DNA of 64,000 nucleotides, from assembly GCA_943736015.1 (NCBI GenBank), contig OX031071.1, forward strand, positions 31,342,619 to 31,406,618, given 5' to 3'. The DNA is from Tridacna crocea (Eukaryota > Mollusca > Bivalvia > Cardiida > Cardiidae). Position numbers and translations under genes: made by a program. Below the pieces are notes generated by a model. That model ran no database searches, was not told where the DNA came from, and saw only the letters and a list, made by a program, of their open reading frames with translations. Below, piece by piece: positions 63,977 through 64,000 of this stretch; the first letter of the stretch is position 1, and each line of letters opens with the position of its first letter.

Positions 63977-64000
63977 CCAGCCTGGGTGGCTCAATGGTGA
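63977..64000 (+). repeat. tRNA-like SINE head cut by the window edge
   Basis: GGGTGGCTCAATGGTGA matches an RNA polymerase III A-box. The rest lies outside the window. Confidence 0.45.

Noticed and set aside
1..64000. Naming the species
   Set aside because: Repeat types recall several bivalves, and nothing in the window separates them without a database search.

Overview
The window is AT-rich animal nuclear DNA, very probably from a bivalve mollusc. The evidence is split genes with GT-AG introns, three recognisable metazoan gene families, and dense bivalve-type repeats: elements with ~160-bp tandem cores and GTCC microsatellite runs, tRNA-derived SINEs, and palindromic repeats. I cannot name the species.

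Layout. 1.5-3.5 kb, minus strand: the last two coding exons of CAND1, the cullin-RING ligase exchange factor. 8.5-18.8 kb, minus strand: a complete six-exon N6AMT1/HEMK2 methyltransferase gene whose last exon carries an apparent 1-nt frameshift in an A run. 19-34 kb: no recognised gene, only repeats and unannotated DNA. 34.5-34.6 kb: a candidate promoter and first exon on the plus strand. 39.5-41.3 kb, plus strand: an intact single-exon B-box/coiled-coil/NHL (TRIM-like, no RING) ORF, with a duplicated scrap of its 3' end 1.4 kb downstream. 55.4-60.6 kb, plus strand: a partly resolved gene ending in an RPA-like OB-fold exon, also with a 1-nt frameshift at an A run.

Most of the rest is transposable elements. 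The dominant one is a ~225-bp MITE (family A): TTAA at both ends, short CCCTTTACCA termini, and a ~30-bp-arm palindrome at its centre. About 50 full or partial copies occur in both orientations. A sister family B shares the ends but has a palindrome changed at four paired positions. Three loci with matching empty sites, plus one A copy split by B, show TTAA target use, which suggests piggyBac-type mobilisation. One copy has turned part of its right arm into a 12-unit satellite.

The second system is a set of 1.2-3.4-kb elements made of ~155-166-bp tandem cores. The cores differ in sequence from element to element, while a GTCC-rich head and a CTCTTGT-type 3' hairpin recur. The largest (36.3-38.9 kb) has alternating A/B units, a 332-bp higher-order repeat, and sits in the palindrome of a MITE. 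Mutator-like foldbacks with 9-bp target duplications, a TA-flanked MITE, several SINE types and other foldbacks complete the picture. The host genes do not form an operon or pathway; their shared feature is heavy MITE loading of introns and flanks.
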